Part shown: positions 46,851-58,302 of the stretch, piece by piece
Position numbering within the stretch: the first letter of the stretch is position 1
Layout of the letters: every line of letters begins with the position of its first letter
DNA from: Ramazzottius varieornatus
Lineage: Eukaryota > Tardigrada > Eutardigrada > Parachela > Ramazzottiidae
Length of the DNA: 64,000 bases
Reading direction: 5' to 3'
NCBI GenBank assembly: GCA_001949185.1
Contig: BDGG01000001.1
Coordinates: 9,269,085-9,333,084, forward strand
Position numbers and translations under genes: made by a program
The notes under the pieces: model-generated
Databases searched by the model: none
What the model was told of the DNA's origin: nothing
Seen by the model: the letters and a program-made list of their open reading frames with translations, nothing else

Positions 46851-49668
46851 TTACAGGGTAGATCTGGAGAGTTTTTCGTCCAGAGACGAAGATGATGGTT
46901 GGGCCGACATCATGTATGTCCAGTCCGTATCCTTGCGCCTGATCGCTTTTGAATGTGGTCGTTCATACACTCCGTGATCCACATATGTGTTCTGCAATGC
47001 ACACACAGGGAACCAATCAAAACTTTTAAGGTTGAGCAAGACGAGGCTCGGTACGACTGTGGAAGACACGAACTGTGCTTTGGGAAACCATGCGGTGAGC
47101 GTCATTGCGCTTTCGGGCTACAGGACCGCAGCTGCCTTCATTGCTGTAAATATTCACATTGGGCGTGATCTGAAGAAGCATGCATATAGTAAACGGCATA
47201 GTTTCTGCAGAAAGAAGGCGCAGTGATATACCATTTCACGGTGGACGGCCTTCAGTTGTTCGGCGTCATTGGGCCTATACTCATGACGGTACTCGGTGCC
47301 AGTGTGTAGTACTTCCGAGTCGTCTTTTTCCATCTTGAACCACGAATTGGCTCTCGGCAGCACCTTCTGGGCTGGGCTGGCTTCCATAGCCGTCCGCTAT
47401 TAATATTCAAAAGTTTGTTTCAAGGAAACTAGCCTTCTAGGAGTGACGACATGCAGTGTAGCATGACTGAGCTACTCTTTGCAGCACCATAACTGACCTG
47501 AAGAACCCCAGAATGGGCGGTATAGACTTACAAGAAAGAGACACAAGGACATACCGTTGCGTTGAATCCACTGTGATACTCGGTGTCCGTGTCCATCTTA
47601 ATTGTCGGTACAGCGTAAGGCCGTAAAGGCGCACCTTTCCTTCCCACTTCAATCTAGGGCAGAAAACAGAGTCAAATTGACTGGTCAATACAGTTCTCAA
47701 TTTCAGTTACAAGCAAATCTCAATCTGTGTTTCGTCTCGTCCCGGAGGATAGGCGACCCTGTTTTCTGTAGTTAGAATGGACATGTGGTGTCAGACTGAT
47801 TACATACGGGTTTAACGGTGTATTTAGCTTGTTGTTCGGTCTGCATTTCGTTAAAGTCATGCGGTGGCTGGTACTCCTGATGCGGAAGGAACGGTGCGGC
47901 TTTTTTGCCATCTTTCGCTCCGAACTGGTCGCTATACGTGCTGGATTGCGCCATCTTGTCTTCTGGAAGGTGATACACCATGTGCGGTCGGTGCTTCCGC
48001 TCCACTTCCAGCTGTTAACAGAAGCAAAAATTGTACTGGAGAAATAGGCATCGTATTGGCTCATACTATTGGGTGATACTTACACATTTCTCATCGAATT
48101 GTTCATGGGCCTCGGATCGCAAGACCGTAGGATGATCGTGCGGCATGTGGAATTCCTCAACGTGCCGAATAGCCGCAGGCTTGCTTACCTCCTGTTTGAC
48201 AAAGTCTTCCTTGTAGGACGACTGTCCATCCATTCTTTCTACTGGCCGCGAGTAGTGCTTAAAAGGCGCTTGTCGTCTGTCCATTGTCATCTAGAAAAAA
48301 AGACATAACCTTTAGTCAGTGTTCAAGATATCTCGTGTATATCGTCACGAACAAACCACCTACGGCACCTAGTATGTGGCACGTAGTCCTGACCACTGGG
48401 GATGCCGGGTGGAAGCGTTGAAGTTAATGCTGAAGAACACCTATCAGCAACCACGCCGCAGGTCGGGGAATCGAATCAGGATCTGGCTTTCGCGAATCAT
48501 CAACCGCAGAAATATACTAGTCCTATTGGCGCTACGGTTTTCTTCTGTTTCGTGTTGTATGGTCGATGACGTAAATAATATTCGCTCGGCCTTGATACCC
48601 TTAACACACAATCAATCAACCGCTTGATCGTGTGTCTAACCTTCCGGCAAGGCGAGTTACAGCAGCTTACCAGTGGTCAGGCGGCGGAGTTCGATACACA
48701 AAAGCGCCACGGATTGTAACGTACATTGAGATATTAGCGAAACAGTAGTTTTGCCCTTTTCCCACGAAGAACACTGACAAAGCCGTGCTGGGCGCCAACT
48801 CGCTAGGCGTACCCGCAGGAAAAAGGCAATGTTTGCCGGTATTTCCCACGACTTCCACACCTCACAGTGGGTCTTCAGGAGCGCAGTGCCTACTTACTGG
48901 TTTAGGCGTGAACTGGCTGCGCGTCACCGATTCTCCCTCCATATGGCCTTTCAGTGGTAACTGCTCCGACTGCGGAATATTCGGCTTTGCTTTTTGGACA
49001 CGGTCGTAGGCTGGGAAGTCGGACTTATTAGTACTGACTCCTTGCATCTTATCCGTTGGAGGAGCGAAGGCTTTGAATTGACGACCTTTCCGCTCGACGT
49101 CAATCTATGGTAATAGAGCATAAAGTAATTCCGCAAATCGAACAATCAACAAAATAGACCATCTAAGTTAGATGACGTAACTAAGCGCCAAGGAGAACAG
49201 TCTTACGGGCTTTTGTGTGTATGCGGCATTGCAACTTGATTCCATCTCACTGAAATCGTGGGGAGGAATGTACTCTTGCTTTGGTCGGATGGCTGGAACT
49301 CGTTCCACTTCGTGTGGCGGAAAGTCTGCTTCATAGGTGCTACTTTGCTGTAGCTTTTCTTCCGGCAGGACATATTTGTACTGGGGCCGCCCTTGTCGAT
49401 TGTTCTCCAACTGGCAAACACAAAAGGCGTAAGCGTGTTTTCTTCACGATCAACTGTTCATATCCAGCAACAAAAGCAGTACACGACGCGCAGAGGAACG
49501 ACCTACCGGTTTCTCGAAAAAGCTGGCCTGGTAGGTTGATTTGCCCTGGAACTTAATTGTGGGTTTCTTGTATTCATTTTTCCCAAAGACTCCCGGGTCC
49601 TTTCTCTGACCATCATTGGCAGAATGAACTTCTTCATGAACATGATGCGTTTTGATCTCGGTGGTCAT
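46851..49668 (-). CDS. SAXO-like microtubule stabiliser with Mn-type repeats
   Basis: SAXO (FAM154) proteins bind and stabilise axonemal/centriolar microtubules through repeated Mn modules. Here about six related modules of roughly 65-70 residues each sit largely one per exon: 49668 to about 49508, about 49410-49206, about 49105-48899, about 48290-48087, about 48009-47809, about 47655-47555, about 47397-47234, and a last exon ending at 46851. A module typically opens with a basic VERKxRP.. run, has a P..KM.. centre, then STY..DF (STYEADFP, SSYKEDFV, STYSDQFG), then PxQEYxPPHDFxEM, and closes Y..KP at the splice donor. The Y/F-spaced modules resemble SAXO/MAP6 Mn repeats; the assignment rests on that pattern. 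Cilia in sensory or sperm cells would be the expected site. Confidence 0.68.
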
Positions 49669-49984
49669 TTAGTACAGCGAAAGAATACAAGCATAAGATT
49701 ATAATACAGAGTATGCAATATGACTAGGTAGGTGACAATTGGGCTAAAACATGTACATCAACCGTTCTAAATAGATTCTCTGTAAAACGGAGGCGGCAGA
49801 TACTACAGTCACCACGGTTAGAGATTCAAATTCTAACTGACCAAGATGGGCAACACCAGGGTTGCTTAGAGTCTGAGGAACGTGGTGAAGAAGGTCAACA
49901 TCCGTTCCTACCACCGGGACGAGCATAACCTCAAGAAACACTTGTACAGGACTAGGCTTTGGCATCTTACGCGAGACTATCCCG

Positions 49985-52900
49985 TCAGTAGATGGCCGCC
50001 AAGCCATACTTTCTCGAGTCCGAGTATGCCGTCAGCGTCTTGTTCCTCTTCATGGCCACTTGGACGACACTGAGACCTTCGTTGATCACCGTTATATTCT
50101 GCCCGTAACTCGTCAATGTTTGCAGGATTCCCGGGGAGACTTCTTCCAGCCTAGCTGTAACGCAAACCATGTCAAGACTAAAGCGCGTGCAGCTGCTGGA
50201 GGACATATTGCAGTAAGCCTTACTTCCTTCCACCCAGACAGCCTTTTCCGGCTCACAGGCAAAGACTCGCGGACCTTCCACAGCTACACCAGCTGTCTGT
50301 CCCAACGTCAGGATGTTCATCAACACCCCCAAAACACCTAAAGATTAGAAAGGCAGATCAAATCAAAAGAGGAAATGCGCAATAAATGAGAGGCCGGCAA
50401 ACGAAACGGGCGAGAGTCGGCATAGTCTTGGAGAGTGATTCAGCCCCCTCCCCCCCCCGCGCTAATTTTGCCGTTTCCTGATAAAAACTCTGACAAGACC
50501 GTGCTTAACGCTGACTTGACAGACGTTAAAAAAGGGTAAGATAAACTTGCGCCCAGAATAACTGCCTGTCATTGATCGGCAGTGAGCTCAAAATTAGAGG
50601 GACTGCTGAGTGAAGAAAAGGTACGTTACCGCTAGGGATGTGAGTGCCATTGGATCCTCCAATGCTCATACGAAGGCCGCATGCACGTTTGGGGTGAAAG
50701 ACAATGGTTGGCGTCATGCTGGAGAGAGGACGTTTTCCCGCCAGCGCCTTGTTTGCCTACAGCGGAACAACCTCCATTTCAAATCGAGAGCATACCCCCA
50801 ACCAAATGGAAGATGTATGCTTACATTGTTGTCGCCTTCCGTGTTGGCGGCGAAATCTCTCAACTCGTCATTGAGGACGATACCATGGGACGTCATGATG
50901 CCTCCACCGAAGAAATCGTTGACCGTGCTGCAACAGCGAGTCTAACCAAGATACAAGCAGACTCAGGCGGAAAGGAAAGAGAAAAAGAGGGATACTCTTA
51001 CGAGGTGATGCTGACGTAGAGTTCGTTGGTGTCCAGGACGGAGACGTGCGTCGTTCCTTTAGCGTCCGGTTGCTTGGCCGTCAAGTTAGTCAGGTACTCG
51101 GAATGCGGAAGGACGCTGTCGTCGCGAATGAGTAGCCGTAGCTTCTCGGCGTAAGACTTGCTGAGATGAATGATAAAGAATGAGTTATGGACGATAGCGT
51201 TAGCACTACCCATCCTTACTCGATCATTTCTTTTGCAATATTCTCCACTCCGGGTTCAAAGTGCGGATCACCAAGGCGGCTCCTGCATGCCGACTCGAAC
51301 TTCAACGCCTACAAAGTACATCGGTAAGTCGATAAGCTGCTTACGCGACAAAGGATAAACCACCGATCAATTCCGACAAGGCGGCGAAGTCGCAAGAAAT
51401 GTGCCATAATTTATGAACATAGACGATTGAAATAAAATGTACGAGTACTCTTTTTGCCCACTTACTTCAATCATGCGATGCCAGTAAGTGGGCGTCGTGG
51501 CATGCGTGTGGTTCATGTTGTATCCTTCCAGCAGATTCAGAGCGAATAACACAGCGGCACCCGAACTTGGTGGCGGACCCGTCACAACCTGGAAACCTAA
51601 CAACCCAAAAGAATAAACACCCAACTGATCCATTTTTCATTTTCAACTTTGCACTTCTGCATCTCTAGTGACTTCCGATTTTACGTGTTCATTTCCAGCC
51701 TAATATTTCGAACTGCTCACCGTTATAAGTGGTGAATAACGGTTCGCGAGCTGTGGCATTATACCGGGCCAGATCTTCCATTGTCAAAATTCCACCCATT
51801 TCTTTCAACTGTAAGAGCGTGTAACTATCTGGTTATTTTCTCGCATGGTAGAAAAGATGGATGGTGCTTACCTCGTCGACAATCTCTTGGCCCAGTTTGC
51901 CCGTATAAAACTCCTCCACCCCACTATATGCTATCCTTTCCAGCATGTCGGCGAAATTGTTCCGGACAATCTTGGTCTCTAGCTGCAGCTTCTTTCCGTC
52001 AGGGTACAGGAGCTGCTCCAGCCGTTTGGAGGTGGGAAATCGCTTTAACTTTTCGAATCTCCAGAAATCCTCGTCTGAAACAGAAATCACAACGGTGCAA
52101 AACAGTAGACGTGTTGAACGGCCTGGCAATCTAGGAACAGATTAACAGGAGAGGACAAGATCTTACGGAGAGCGCCAGTCATGTTAAAACCACTGCGAGC
52201 CAAATGGATGGCCGGAGAAAGCAGTTTACTCCATCTTAATTTGCCATACTTGGAGTAAATGTCATGAAGACCTTTTAATTCACCTAAAAGAACCAGACAA
52301 GATATCCCTAACACGTAAGGATTACTGGAAAATTTCTGACTGCATTTCGAGGAGCAGCTCGGACTATTTGTTCCCAGTTGCGATGAAGAGTTGGGCTTAC
52401 CGGGAACCCCGACGGCCAGCGCAGGCTTACTGTCTAACTGGTCCATCATTTCCGCCTTGAAGGCAGCCGGTGCCGTCTCACGAAAATCCACGTAAAACTT
52501 TTCCTTATTCTTGTGATTATAAATTAGAGCAAGGCCACCTCTGTAAAACATCTATTATTGCACCCGTCGGAATAACGTCAAGACAGGAAAGGTCTTCTTA
52601 CCCGCCTATGCCGGAAGCCTGAGGATTCACCACCTGCAAACAAAACAAGGCCGCAATGGCCGCGTCCACCGCTGATCCACCTTCTTTCAACACATCCAGC
52701 CCAATCTTCGAGCATGCTGGCACATCGGTGGCGACCGCCCCATGTGGAAGAACCTGCAACAGGAACAGGATGAATAACAAATGAAAACATAACTTAGGTC
52801 CCAGTATCGAGACGCTAGAAGTCGCGCATACGTCAGAAACTAGGCTCAGCTTAGCCTATGCAGGTAGTGACGTATGCGCGAGCTGAAAATGAAGCAGTTG

Positions 52901-53340
52901 ATTGTTACCTGCGGTGGTCCCCAGATGATGTGAGCAACTAAACCAACAGTGACGGCCAAAGAAACGGCCGCACAGAGAATAAGAACCTTTCCCAAACCCT
53001 GTAAGTCTTGTGTGGTGATGCCGAAAAAGAGTAGAAGGAGTTTGTCTGTTCTGGTATCGACCTTGGGGTTGAGAGGATCGGATGGCTTGTCATCTTTGTG
53101 GACGGGGTAATCTCGCGACGGCAGCGTTGTGTTGTGGTTATCCAAGGTTACTTCTTCCATGGCCGAGCTGTAACGTGAAGAAGCACCCAGGACATCGTGG
53201 CTGGTTAGTTGATGCCGTTCGTTCTTTGAAGAAAAGTTGTCCTGCAACAATGAACGAAAGTGATGTTGCAGTTATCTGGCGCATCTGTCGACTGGTTTAC
53301 ACTTTTCAGACTACGACTGCGCGCACTTTGGACTCACCAT
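49985..53340 (-). CDS. Gamma-glutamyltransferase (GGT1/5-like)
   Basis: A plasma-membrane ectoenzyme that cleaves glutathione's gamma-glutamyl bond; the precursor self-cleaves at a Thr. It is type II, with a short cytoplasmic region and one TM helix ([20 protein letters not shown], about 52980). The heavy chain has [40 protein letters not shown] (the substrate-carboxylate Arg), [18 protein letters not shown] and [21 protein letters not shown]. The nucleophile lies in [10 protein letters not shown] (autocleavage before the second of the paired residues GT|T). The light chain has [23 protein letters not shown] (the SSM oxyanion motif), [10 protein letters not shown] and a C-terminal block ending KYGLAAIY. 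About 12 exons. The initiator is probably the ATG at 53340, which directly abuts a GTGAGT donor; Met at about 53160 is an alternative. Confidence 0.92.
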
Positions 53341-53721
53341 CTTGCCACACAGCACTAACAGGTGTCCAAAACACCAGCGATCAGACTAGCTGGTCAGAAG
53401 AGATCATCGGACAAAGCGACCGTTTAATCTCACCAACAGAGGAAACGTTTTTTATGCCTTCTGCTGTTTGGAATGTACCATTGCGATCAGGAACGTGAGG
53501 ACATGGCAAATCAATCATCAAAACGAAGGCAGAGTTTGGGGGCGGTATTGCAATCAAAAGTTTCGACAAACTTTATTGAAAGCACTCTGTGAAACACCAC
53601 TTGGTTCGCAGACCATTATTGAGTAGAAGATCCTCCGAACGCTTTTCCATCGTCCCGTACAATTTTCTACAAAGCTGTGAATATCACAAAATAGATCGCA
53701 GGAAGTGAAAAGCCAGCATAC

Positions 53722-54123
53722 ATGAGCTGCTAAAGGGGCCTTGCCGGAACGTCAAACACACTGATTGAGCGATTGATGAATACGTCCAGCTAAAAAAACA
53801 AATAGGTGGGACCCGAAAAAGAGTAGGGACCCGAATCCGATATGGTATACATCATACGTTGGTGATATACAGTACGTAATGTATTGTAATCTACTAGCAA
53901 AACTCAAGATGAGCTCTTCATTCAATCAAGGAATCCGAGCAACAAAAGAAAACCGTCTCCATACACAAGCAACCGATGGGCTGCAAAAAGCGTGAGTGAC
54001 ATAGTTTGAACCGAGTGTCTGTGTGTGGAAGTCTACACCACGTACACGTTACCAACTGTTTGATAATGACTAATCAAGCGCCGTTTCGACAGCTTGCGGT
54101 TTTGGCCGGCCATGTGCAAGTGG
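53722..54123. mobile_element. Harbinger terminal segment, copy B
   Basis: Starts with the same ATGAGCTGCTAAAGGGGCC terminus as the 25.7-kb MITE and stays nearly identical to its CAAGTGG end, with an extra ~38-bp AATAGGTGGGACCCG-type insertion. Beyond CAAGTGG the two copies diverge. The right terminus was not found downstream, so the element is incomplete. Confidence 0.75.
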
Positions 54124-54529
54124 CGACCATTAACTGCAGTTGAACAGGGCGCTGAGGATTCTGGATGGTACTCCTGAAAACTCGATGTCCAGCCAAGCGA
54201 TCCGCCAGATCGACAAAAAACTCCGTATACATGCGGAGATCTACTTTGAATCGAACATCGTTCAACCTAGAGAGAATGGTGTCTACAAAATGGGAAATCT
54301 TGGGAACAAGCGATCTCTTGCGTAGGTAGAGACATCTGCGTAAAAACCGACGTCGAGTCTTCAAAATATCCAACTCACATTCCTCCGAACTAGTGTCGCT
54401 CGAATCTGAAGAGGATTCTGTGTCTTCGGATGACGATCCCGATGAACAATCCTCTCGTCTCAGACGAAGTAGTTCAATCCTCCGATCCATCTTTCGCAAG
54501 AGAACGGCTCGTTCTTTGGCTTGAGGCAT
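54074..54529 (-). pseudogene. PIF/Harbinger transposase N-terminal fragment
   Basis: A 151-codon ORF starting MPQAKERAVLL, with a Ser/Glu/Asp-rich linker. It then has the Harbinger N-terminal segment: basic LRRCLYLRKRSLVP, IxxFVDTILSRLNDVRF, MYTEFFVDLADRLAGH and RPVQLQLMVA. At LMVA the frame runs into the non-coding terminal segment, so the whole DDE nuclease domain has been deleted. Overlap with the terminal repeat explains the last about 16 residues. Non-functional as a transposase. Confidence 0.6.
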
Positions 54530-54945
54530 GGTCGATACGATGAGAAATGGAATACTACAAGTAGTGAGGGCTGAATCGGCAGAAGTAAAAATGGAGCTTT
54601 TCGAAATTTTACACCGGCCTCATGTTTGGATCGAACAGAGGGCGTTCAACGGCAGATGATTTCGTTCAAATAAACCAGTTTTTAACTGGCTGAACAAGAT
54701 TGCGGGGGCGGTGCCACAAACAATACCGTTGTAATGCCACCGGCGGTGTAATCAACGGTTGAAACCCATTAATGAAGGCTGTTCTTCTTTCTGCTTAATC
54801 TCGAAAGATCTTTCCTGCGTCTTACCGATCTCTGGGGATGGTGTTTTCAAGGAGTTCTGAAACTTTTGAGGGGCCACTGAAGGCCATCATTCGTTCCAAT
54901 TCACCCGATTCCCACGGATAAGCCGCGGAGAGAAGTCATGTCAAC

Positions 54946-55471
54946 TTAACACGTAAAAGACCAGGGGGTAACCCTGGTTGCCTGGCGCACCATAATCACC
55001 TTGCGGAATGGTTCTTGTTGAACCTTTTCCCCTCGTATTTCCACCTTTGCTTTCAGAAACTTTGTTTCTACTAATCCAAGAAGACGGGCACTTGCTAGGA
55101 GCGTTCTGGAAATTTCTGAAACGCATTCGGTTTTGGCCAGATTTCGTCTTGAGTTGAAAGATCAAATTTTTCTCAAGACCTGGCTGACGGAAAGCCTTCT
55201 TAAAACTTGGGAGCAAAGCTAGTACATTGATGCAATCTTTGAAGCTTCTATATGCTTCGTATTGTGTGGCTAGAGGTCGGAGCAAAATCACATAGTTCTG
55301 ACACCTTGATTCACTTGGTGGCGCATTTTACCCGAAAAATGCGGAGCGTACATGTGGTGGTTGGCCCGTTCTTCCCCCGCCCCAGGACTTCGGCCAGTCA
55401 AAAAGTGGGGAAGGTGATCTACCCCCCTTGTACTCCCAGAGTCTGGAATTGCGTGGTCTTTTAAGTGTTCA
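54946..55471. mobile_element. TTAA-flanked MITE, copy 2
   Basis: Left border TTAA at 54946-54949, then CACGTAAAAGACCAGGGGG. The right end TGGTCTTTTAAGTG is followed by TTCA (a degraded TTAA). The copy is about 518 bp, the same orientation as copy 1 at 20.1 kb and alignable end to end. It lies in transposon-rich DNA, not near a recognised gene. Confidence 0.7.
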
Positions 55472-56085
55472 AGGTGTTCCCTCCTAATATCTGTGTTTAG
55501 AGTGGTTGGATTAAAACCACCCAGGGATTGAATTGTAGGTCGGAACTACTTCATGATTCTTGGAGCAAACGGGAGGAAAAGTAAGGCGCAGAAGGAAGTG
55601 ACGCTGGTTTGATCACCTGCCGTCTCGTCTTCCGGTGACCCACGACGTCCCCGGAATTCAATTTGCCTAACCGAAACTGAATGCGAGGGTCAAGCGTCTG
55701 CAGTAGATAGTTGCTCCGTCCACCGCCGGCTACGTTTTGAGGGTGAAAATAGCGAAAGCGTCTCACGCCTCAGGAAAATATGGCGATGCGATGCATAGTC
55801 GTCGTACGCCACTTGGGAAGATATTCTATCGCAACGTCGCATGCTGAGTCAAATGTGACTTCGAGAATAGAAACAAGGTGCTGATGCGGTAGGTGCACAT
55901 TAGCTTCTACCTTGATTCCTATGGAAAATCAGAAGGGCTAAACTTTGTCCACTCTTCCTTGGTCGCCTCATGGCGGTAAACGTGATTAGCTGATTTCTAC
56001 CCAGCTAGAACGCCAACGTTGGCACCTGCAAGACTTGACTGGACAAAGTATTCTCGTGGCTATATAGGGCCTCGCTCCTCGTACT

Positions 56086-56508
56086 ACAGTGTTGAAAGCG
56101 CATCCCTTCCGGCAAATTTTTGATTTACAGATGTGTTCACAAGACTATGGTAACTGTGTTTCGCTTCTGAACCGATAAACCAGATAATACAGACATTAAG
56201 TTGCCACCGCCAGATGAAGTCCCACTGTAGCTAAAAGGAGTTGCAACGTCACTCATAAGCGCAGCATCCAATCAGAACTTTGAATAGTTGGGCAGCCACC
56301 ATGCCTCCTAATGCTAGGCAACCGTAACTCCGATTACGCTATTTTTCGAAAATAAGGGTAGCTCCGGAAAGCCGAATGTAGTCATACGTCACGAAAAGGG
56401 CGGAGCAAGGCCGTAGCAAGGCCGTAGCTACAGTTGCAAAGTGAACGGGAGTAGCAACGTAATCTCTATAATGAAAAGTTTGCACCGGAAGGGATGCACT
56501 TTCAACAC
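56086..56508. mobile_element. MITE with GTGTTGAAAGYGCATCCCTTCCGG termini
   Basis: GTGTTGAAAGCGCATCCCTTCCGG at about 56090-56113 is inverted at about 56487-56507 (CCGGAAGGGATGCACTTTCAACAC, with a 2-nt insertion inside the arm). Spacing is about 420 bp. TA lies next to both outer ends, consistent with a Tc1/mariner-type target, though a hAT origin (CAGTGTTG start) is possible. There is no coding potential. Confidence 0.6.
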
Positions 56509-56990
56509 TAGTCCTCCTCACGACAGCCCGTAAAACTCCGTTGATTGTGTTGATCTTGAAAGTGGATTACCAGTTTCGTGTTCAAGATAAGCAGCCCTCG
56601 AGTAGCTTATCTTGGAAGCGAAAACGGATTATTCTCTGCAAACTTGACTCAAAATTTCAAATTTTCATTTCTCAGCTGATCTCTATCTGCACAGTGTTTC
56701 ACGTTGCGAGATACCGTTTCACGTATGGGCTTCTTGACACCAATTAGTGTCGGGCATATCGACAGACAGAGACTAGCCAGAGAGAAAACCATGCATTTCA
56801 GCCTAGTCAGGAGGCAAACTTTGCCTACAAACCTACCCCGCAAAACTCGCGAATTTCCGCTCCCGTTTCCGAGACTTTCGAAAGCACAATTTTGCCTCAC
56901 TCACGACTAATTTCCATTGACCAAGCAAACTGAAACTTCAAATCAACCGTTTGCGACATAAACTGCTCGTCGTGAGGAGGACTACTGTAT
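56508..56990. mobile_element. Second MITE, GTCCTCCTCACGAC termini, TA target
   Basis: TA-GTCCTCCTCACGAC at 56508 and GTCGTGAGGAGGAC-TA at about 56974-56989 form a perfect 14-bp inverted pair flanked by TA on both sides. Length is about 480 bp. It starts exactly at the right end of the preceding MITE, so it appears to have inserted at that element's flanking TA. Confidence 0.65.
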
Positions 56991-57360
56991 CAAATCATCA
57001 CAATCAGAGTTATCAGACTCAGCGGTGGACGGATGATTTTCTCGACCTAAAATCAAAAATCACGCATTTGTCGCATACGACCTGCCCCCCCCCCCTCCTC
57101 TCTACATGAACGGGAAATTTATCATCAATGCGCAAATTCCACCCAATAACCAGAGAAACGATGTTCGAAGTACGTTCAAAACGCTTTCTTAGAAAGAATA
57201 AAAATAATGATTGGTTGACTGACATCCTAAGTTGAGCTGTACTTGATCTTGCTGAGCCGATCTGTGTCTTCGATAATTCACTGAGAAAATCACCCGTCCA
57301 ACGCTGATCAGACTGAAGCAGCCGAATTAAATCTGTTTTTATGTTTCATCTGAGAACATT

Positions 57361-57784
57361 ATGACGGAGAAAGGCGAAGAGAAAGCGGGAGATCGAGCAC
57401 CATCCAAGGCGGAACGGCAGGCATGCTGGGACTCGCGAGATGCGTACTGGCAGTGCTTGGATAAGTATGGCGATGGGGATGCGCGATGTGAGAAGATGAA
57501 ATTTGCGTATGAGCAATCCTGTCCGGCGCAATGGGTAAGTCCATAATATTTGGATCTCGTACTGCCCATGTCCTACTCTTCCTAGTCATGGCTGCTTAAC
57601 GAAGGCTGGATTGCCATTGTAGGTAAAACATTTTGACCGGAAGTATGTGTTCAACCAGTACAAGAAGAAGATGGAAAGCGAAGGTTTCGAGCCGATAACC
57701 GCATCGCAAACAACGAGATCGCAAGCTGCTCGATCATCTTCGCCTGCTCCCTCTTCTTCGCCTTCTTCCAAAGCGGTGTCGTGA
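57361..57784 (+). CDS. COA6: Cytochrome c oxidase assembly factor 6
   Basis: COA6 is an intermembrane-space thiol protein that helps insert copper into COX2/CuA. Two exons (57361-57534, 57622-57784) join at the W|V codon boundary (AQW|VKHFDRKY). The twin-Cys motifs are exact: CWDSRDAYWQC is CX9C and CEKMKFAYEQSC is CX10C, the atypical second motif that defines COA6. Human equivalents are CWGARDEYWKC and CKKLRSSFESSC. WVKHFDRKYVFNQYKKKMESEGFEP matches the C-terminal helix. An extra Ser/Pro-rich tail of about 25 residues (SSSPAPSSSPSSKAVS) extends past the usual end. No presequence, as expected for a MIA40 substrate. Confidence 0.95.
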
Positions 57785-58151
57785 TAACGTGTTTCGCTGT
57801 CGTAAGGTACTCCATCACTCCTGTTTTGTTCTTTGTTTCGTTTCTTGTGTTAGCTTAAACGGCTCGAGCCGTGCAGTGGTGAACCGTAATCTTCGCCCGG
57901 CCCGTCGCAACTGTGTGGTCGTCAGGACCCGGTGTAGATATCTTCTCTACACGTTCTTTGAGCTCTTCGTAGAAGGGCTGTTCGCAGACTGCAGGTCGCG
58001 AACAGCACTTCTTCTGCAGGTGTTTTGCTGTGAGTTGGGATTGATTTTGTGACAAAAAAATAGTTCCGATCTTTCTTCTCGCCACGAAATTCGGGATAGC
58101 TTTCCCGCGGTGAAAGGGTTGAAGAAAGTTTGTCGTCGGGCAATATGAAAA

Positions 58152-58302
58152 TTTTGTTGCTGCCGACCAGTGTTCGGTAGGTAAACATTCCGTGCTACTC
58201 AGCATGGCTCGCTTTATCATGGTAAAGACCCGAAATGGTTCGGATTGATGAGATTCAATCGGGGTACCGGAATGTTTACCTGCCGAACACTGCTGGCGAC
58301 TG
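58152..58302. mobile_element. Small hAT-type MITE with 8-bp target duplication
   Basis: CAGTGTTCGGTAGGTAAACATTCCG (from about 58160) and CGGAATGTTTACCTGCCGAACACTG (to about 58294) are 25-bp terminal inverted repeats with one mismatch, enclosing about 85 bp. Flanks read CTGCCGAC and CTGGCGAC, a 7-of-8 match at the 8-bp size used by hAT elements, and CAGTG is a hAT-like start. It lies between COA6 and the SLO-type gene. Confidence 0.75.

Noticed and set aside
48420-48500. tRNA-like B-box (GATTCGATTCC on the minus strand) in the long SAXO intron
   Set aside because: No A box, no pairable acceptor or T stems. Not a tRNA, and no evidence of a SINE copy elsewhere in the window.
48630-48660. CTTCCGGCAAGGCGAGTTA as a possible Harbinger right terminus
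   Set aside because: It matches only about 14 bases of the subterminal GCCTTGCCGGAA motif in inverse and lacks the GCAGCTCAT end.
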